DNA from: Cyprinodon diabolis | Taxonomy: Eukaryota; Chordata; Actinopteri; Cyprinodontiformes; Cyprinodontidae | Reading direction: 5' to 3' | NCBI GenBank assembly: GCA_030533445.1 | Contig: CM060069.1 | Location: 2,695,256 to 2,759,255, forward strand | Length of the DNA: 64,000 bases | Notes under the pieces: generated by a model | What the model was told of the DNA's origin: nothing | The model's input: the letters and a program-made list of their open reading frames with translations, nothing else | The model's database searches: none | Translations under genes and position numbers: made by a program | Shown here: in pieces, positions 59,053 to 64,000 of the stretch | How positions within the stretch are numbered: the first letter of the stretch is position 1 | How the letters are laid out: each line of letters begins with the position of its first letter

Positions 59053-59580
59053 ATCGCGTTGGGCGGTAATTCCTCCGTTCAGTCTGGATTCCTCTCACTC
59101 AGGCTCCGCTGTCATGGTTCAACCCCTCTGGCTCAGCGCAGCGCAGCAGATGAAGGTCCGTCACATTCCGCAGGTTCAGAAAGATCCGGAAAGGCGCTCC
59201 TCTCAGTGATGCGTTCGCGTGTTTCTGAAAGAAGATGCTCTGTCCGTCTGTCGGCGTAGACCGGTCCGGACTCTTGACTTTGTGCTGCCTGCCTTTCCTT
59301 TCGCACGCGCTCTGCTTCAAAGGGTCTCCGTTAAACTCCGCGCGCAACTACGGAGCAGCAGGATGCTGAACTGCAGGGAGGGAACCCACCAAACTAAAGG
59401 TGTCCTACTGGGTCCGACAGCTGCAGCAAAACTGAGTTTTACCTCCAAACACCCTCGATCCTTCTTGCCTGACCCGTGCAGGCAAATACTATTGGAAAGG
59501 CGCGTGCCTCTCTCTGCCAGTCTATCTTTCTCTCTCCAGGTAACCAACAAGCTCCTCGTGCGCACGCACAGGGGCGGATT
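59053..59580 (-). promoter_or_regulatory. CpG-rich 5' region of gfra2
   Basis: Immediately upstream (minus strand) of the gfra2 start codon the sequence changes from AT-rich to GC-rich, with many CpG dinucleotides and scattered GCGC and CCGG sites, unlike the surrounding intronic DNA. This is what a vertebrate CpG-island promoter plus 5' UTR looks like. I see no clear TATA box. The transcription start is not placed. Long frames here on both strands (59,099-59,614) are probably by-products of the high GC content, not genes. Confidence 0.55.
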
Positions 59581-59721
59581 TAGGAAATTTGGGGCCATAC
59601 GCAAAGACAGATAGGGGGCCCTCTGGATTGAGAAGACAACACATAAACAGACCCTTTATACAGATAGAGAAATGTTAATAGAATAGACATCCATTATTTG
59701 TTCTAGGTTTTGTCTCTCTCT

Positions 59722-59858
59722 GCAATACAATTCATTCAGATTGAATCAAAGTTGTCTATCTAAGGAAAACCAGTTGATTACATCGACTCATTGACTCGAC
59801 TGCAATCCCTCACACTAAGCATGCTTGTAGTGACAGTGGAGAGAAAAAACTCCCTCTG
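59722..59858 (-). mobile_element. L2-type LINE 3' end, minus strand
   Basis: Reverse complement of the 3' block (CATGCTTAGTGTGAGGGATT, then GAGTCGATG) with a decayed TTGAAT-rich tail. It lies just upstream of the gfra2 promoter region. Confidence 0.75.
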
Positions 59859-59910
59859 GTGCATAGCGGTCACTGTAGTGGACACCTACTAAAAAGTAAA
59901 TATCTCTTTA

Positions 59911-59975
59911 TCAGAATGAGAATCAGGCATACTTTAATAATCCCAGAGGGAAATTACTTTTGTTACATGCTCCAG
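59911..59975 (-). mobile_element. LINE 3' tail (Rex1/CR1-like), minus strand
   Basis: On the minus strand AATTTCCCTCTGGGATTA, then AAAGTATGCCTGATTCTCAT, the usual 3' terminus of a fish CR1/Rex1-type LINE. Only the tail is present. Confidence 0.6.
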
Positions 59976-60042
59976 ATATACAAACATTTTTATATATAAA
60001 TATATACAACAAACCACACAAAATAATATAAATTTATACACA

Positions 60043-60043
<1 letters not shown>

Positions 60044-60112
<69 letters not shown>
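60044..60112. repeat. (TC)n and (TA)n microsatellites, left of the R4-type LINE
   Basis: About 31 bp of TC followed by about 36 bp of TA. Confidence 0.97.
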
Positions 60113-60530
<418 letters not shown>

Positions 60531-61590
60531 ATATGTAGCCCCTGCCTAAAAAAAAAAAAAAACAACATGCACTGATAAATACAAGTGAGAGTCTTGTATC
60601 AGTGTTTTCTGATTGTTCATTTATAATGTGTAATTTGGGTGATTAATTACATTTTTATTCACATATTACACTGTTTTTACATGTGTGTAATCTTGTTTGT
60701 CAGACTAAGGTTTAATTAGTCTTTAGGCTATGAACTGAGTACCAGTAACAGAAAGGAAAGTAGTTAGAAATCTGAGGGACACGTTAATTCAACAAGGAGT
60801 TGAGAAAAAAAAGGGACTGGGGGATGATGGGAAGGAGGCGAGAGTGGGAAGAAATAAGAGGAAGGAGGATGTGGATGGACTCCTGAGTTTAGGAGCACTG
60901 GAACGAGGTTGGAGAATACCAAACTGTTCCAGGGATTTCTCAACAAGTCGATTCAACACTCCGAGTCTGAGACCTCTGAGGTGTGTTGAAGAATGGCGGA
61001 GGTGAAGAAGCCGAGACGAGAACCACAGCTGATCTAAAGGAGACAGCGGCTGATGGTTGGAGGCCAGGTGACCGTGTCAACCTGGCGACACTAGTTCCAA
61101 ATTTACTGAGAAGTTTCTCCGGAGCTAAGGTGGAGTTGTAACAACAGAGGGATAATCGAGCCTTCATTGTGCGGGCAGAGCACAATGAAGAGAAGAAAAA
61201 TTTTGCTCGCGCTCTGAGTTTTAAACCATGACTGACGTGTCGGGCATTAGCTGTTGAAGTATCAGCTTCCTCAATCAGCTGATTGGTCAATGCGTGAGCT
61301 GACTATCTTTAACCAGAAGTTCCAGAACTTTTCAGTGCATCTTTTGTTCAAACTAACAATTTAAGGTCAGATCGCCATAAGCTTCAAAAAGCATCAAAGA
61401 GTAAGTAATGAAATTGTTTTTTTTACATGACTAAAGGGATACACGCCCGTTGAGGTAGTTTAAAGTTAATTTTTCAGACAAAACTAAAGAGATAAACTAA
61501 AGGGATAAACTACAAGGATAAATGGGTATTGACTATTGGTATGCTTGTCTGACGGGGTATGCTCATCTGACAGAACACATGCAGCCGGGG
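60531..61590. other. No gene recognised
   Basis: Includes a 116-codon minus frame (60,940-61,290) in moderately GC-rich DNA, without known domain or splice context. Not called. Confidence 0.45.
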
Positions 61591-62503
61591 CTGGATGGAT
61601 GGATGGATGGATGGATGGATGGATGGATGGATGGATGGATGGATGGATGGATGGTGGATGGATGGATGGATGGATGGATGGATGGATGGTGGATGGATGG
61701 TTGGATGGATGGATGGTGGATGGATGGATGGGTGGACGGACGGACGGACGGACAGACAGATGGATGGTTGATGGATGGATGGATGGATGGATGGATGGAT
61801 GGATGGATGGATGGTGGACGGATGGATGGATGGTGGATGGATGGACGGATGGATGGTGGGTGGATGGATTGATGGATGGATGGATGGATGGATGGATGGT
61901 GGATGGACGGATGGATGGATGGATGGTGGATGGATGGACGGACGGTTGGATGGATGGATGGTGGATGGATGGACGGACGGTTGGATGGATGGATGGTGGA
62001 TGGATGGACGGACGGTTGGATGGACGGACGGATGGATGGGTGGATGGATGGACGGACGGTTGGATGGATGGACGGATGGATGGATGGAGGGACGGACGGA
62101 CAGACAGACAGATGGATGGTTGATGGATGGATGGTGGATGGATGGATGGATGGTGGATGGATGGATGGATGGTGGATGGATGGACGGACGGTTGGATGGA
62201 TGGATGGTGGATGGATGGACGGACGGTTGGATGGATGGACGGATGCATGGGTGGATGGATGGACGGACGGTTGGATGGATGGACGGATGGATGGATGGAG
62301 GGACGGACGGACAGACAGACAGATGGATGGTGGATGGATGGATGGATGGATCGTGGATGGATGGATCGTGGATGGATGGATGGTGGATGGATGGATGGAT
62401 GGTGGATGGATGGTGGATGGATGGATGGATGGTGGGTGGATGGTTGATGGATGGATCGTGGATGGATGGATCGTGGACGGATGGATGGATGGATGGATGG
62501 ATT
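61591..62503. repeat. GGAT-based satellite array, 913 bp
   Basis: GGAT units interspersed with GGAC, GGTGGAT, GGTT and short GACA runs. Several long frames are open on both strands (Met-Asp-Gly-Trp cycles on plus; Ile-His-Pro-Ser cycles on minus). A composite block of about 211 bp repeats: 62,040 and 62,251 begin the same 60-nt pattern. The open frames are a repeat artefact. Confidence 0.97.
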
Positions 62504-63247
62504 CTATATTTAGTAAGTTTCTCCCTTTTATTTATCTTTTTTAATTGCAATATCTCCGCTCAATTTGTATTTCAGTTAATTAAAAATGTGCTTTTGATTT
62601 ATTTCTGCTGCTTCGAGCTACAGCAGACCATAAAATTTCAGTGACCTTATGCAGAATTGCAGAGATTAATGACTGAATATTTCGCGGAGCAATGCACAGT
62701 GTTCACCAAACTGTATGATGCTGTCATTATTAGGGATATTTATGATCCTTTCTCTATTTTTGTCTTTGTAATTGAAGAGCATCACATGAAGAATAATGGA
62801 CAGTCATGTTTATAATCCCAACATGAGACATTTATGTTCCCCTTCGGTCCAGGATCACCACTCAGTGGAAAAAGCAAAACAAACAGAAGCCCAAGGACAA
62901 AAAGGCAGACAGACAAGGTAATCACTCATGATCCAGTAGAGATTGTAAATACTCCTCATGGTATTGACACAACGGCCAGTAAAAATGTACAGATTGATCA
63001 GTCTGCGTTATTTAGAAAATAAAAACTCAGAAACCTTGGAACTTTGTAAATTCTAACAAGAGAGTAACAATTTTGCCCTGCATAATTTATTTAACTTGGC
63101 AACTTACCAATTAAATAAATTAAGTTGGACAGATTTGATTCAATTGCTTGTTACCATTTGAAGCAATTAAATTAAATTGGAACTGCATGCTCTTTTATTC
63201 AGAGGTAATGGGGCCATGAAGTTACCTACTACTGATCCACACGGGAT
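62504..63247. other. No gene recognised
   Basis: AT-rich. A 62-codon frame at 62,834-63,022 has no known domain. Confidence 0.45.
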
Positions 63248-63910
63248 TTAAAGGAAAAGTCCGTTCCTATTCAGAATCAAACTTCTGAAAATACTTTAAA
63301 TATATAATTATTACATACTGTTTGTTTTTAATTAAGAGTAATTTTCATGTGACTGTGCTTTATTGGAGGCATCCATGTTTGTAAAAGAACACTACTGCCA
63401 TCTACTGGTTTGTGACGTCACGGTGCGGTTTCGGCTGTTGATCAAGTCCCAGTGAAGTTTGACGGCAAATTTTCCCTCTTCTAGTTGGCAATCCAACGGT
63501 TGTTGAAATAACTCATTTTCTTCCACTTTTACCCGATGTATTCCAACATCCAGCTGCCATGCATGTGGGCATTGTCAGTTTCACTATAGCTCTGGTGAAT
63601 TTCAATGGTGAAGTCCTCTGGAAATCTTCAATAATTGTTTTTGATTGCAGATGTGTCTAGTAGTTGCCATTGATTTAGCTTGTAAAGCGGGGAGAATGGC
63701 GCTAGGCTTACCGCACCGTGACGTCACTGCTGGAAGATGGCAGGAGGGAGGGGTTACTATATTTGGGCAACCCTTCCAGACTCAGTGATCGTGGCAAAAA
63801 TTATTGTTTTTATTTTTTTAATGATTAACTCTAAATTCATTAAATCACTGCAAACTTATTAGTCTTAGGTATACATTGATTATTCTTTGCTGACTGGACT
63901 TTACCTTTAA
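63248..63910. mobile_element. MITE-like element with two sets of inverted repeats
   Basis: Outer ends TTAAAGGAAAAGTCC and complementary GGACTTTACCTTTAA (14 of 15). Inside, a perfect 17-bp inverted pair GTGACGTCACGGTGCGG (63,412-63,428) and its complement (63,711-63,727). No coding frame. Boundaries rest on the outer pair only. Confidence 0.5.
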
Positions 63911-64000
63911 CCTCTTCTGAAATCTAAAACCAGAAAAGGTTCGTGCAGATAGTGACGAGAAGGAGAGAAATGCATAAATTCAAGATAGTCACTTTTTAAG

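Noticed and set aside
59099..59614. Overlapping frames on both strands in the CpG-rich region
   Set aside because: GC-rich DNA has few stops. None shows a domain, and the gfra2 exon and promoter explain the composition.
60940..61290. 116-codon minus frame upstream of gfra2
   Set aside because: No known motif; GC content raises chance frame length.
61484..62644. Long frames on both strands over the GGAT array
   Set aside because: Artefact of a stop-free tetranucleotide repeat; no non-repeat domain attached.

Overview
The window looks like intronic and promoter-proximal DNA of a teleost fish. The only host gene I can name is a GDNF-family receptor alpha gene, best matching gfra2, on the minus strand. 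A 40-nt first coding exon (signal-peptide start) lies at 59,013-59,052 in a CpG-rich stretch. The exon for the first cysteine-rich domain lies at 35,529-35,828. Both have consensus splice sites and matching phase. The 23.2 kb between them is intron 1. The 35.5 kb to the left is the start of intron 2, because no later gfra2 exon is visible in it.

Nearly everything else is mobile or repetitive DNA of types common in fish. Region by region: 1-7.5 kb has a MITE, an 86-unit 16-bp minisatellite and a pogo-like terminal-inverted-repeat element. 7.9-10.3 kb has an L2-type LINE fragment, a (GATA)n array and a 60-bp hairpin. 11.5-13.8 kb is a nest: a LINE endonuclease fragment split by a BED-finger hAT element, itself split by another hAT element. 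14.2-19.1 kb is a decayed Ty3/gypsy retrotransposon of the chromodomain (Tf1/sushi) group. 20.9-21.8 kb is a second pogo-like element. 23.3-31.0 kb holds L2-type LINEs and a 2,331-bp tandem duplication whose junction is a chimeric LINE. 32.2-32.6 kb is a hAT transposase tail.

Within gfra2 intron 1 (35.8-59.0 kb) are a truncated minus-strand gypsy copy (38.8-40.7 kb), a probable solo LTR (40.9-41.5 kb) and a full-length younger gypsy copy with an open gag (41.6-47.3 kb). Then come a ZBED1-like hAT remnant split by a solo LTR that is itself split by a non-autonomous hAT (49.4-52.9 kb), a Tc1/mariner pseudogene (54.2-55.5 kb) and another inverted-repeat element (56.4-57.6 kb). To the right of exon 1 are LINE tails, an R4/Dong-type LINE end set in TA repeats, a large GGAT array and a MITE.

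I found no convincing new gene system. The most informative signals concern mechanism. An 11-nt self-priming pair (mRNA 5' end with primer site) co-varies between two gypsy subfamilies. An unequal crossover can be mapped to 158 bp inside a LINE. Two three-deep transposon nests can be read from their target-site duplications. All family names come from recognising motifs by eye; no database search was run.
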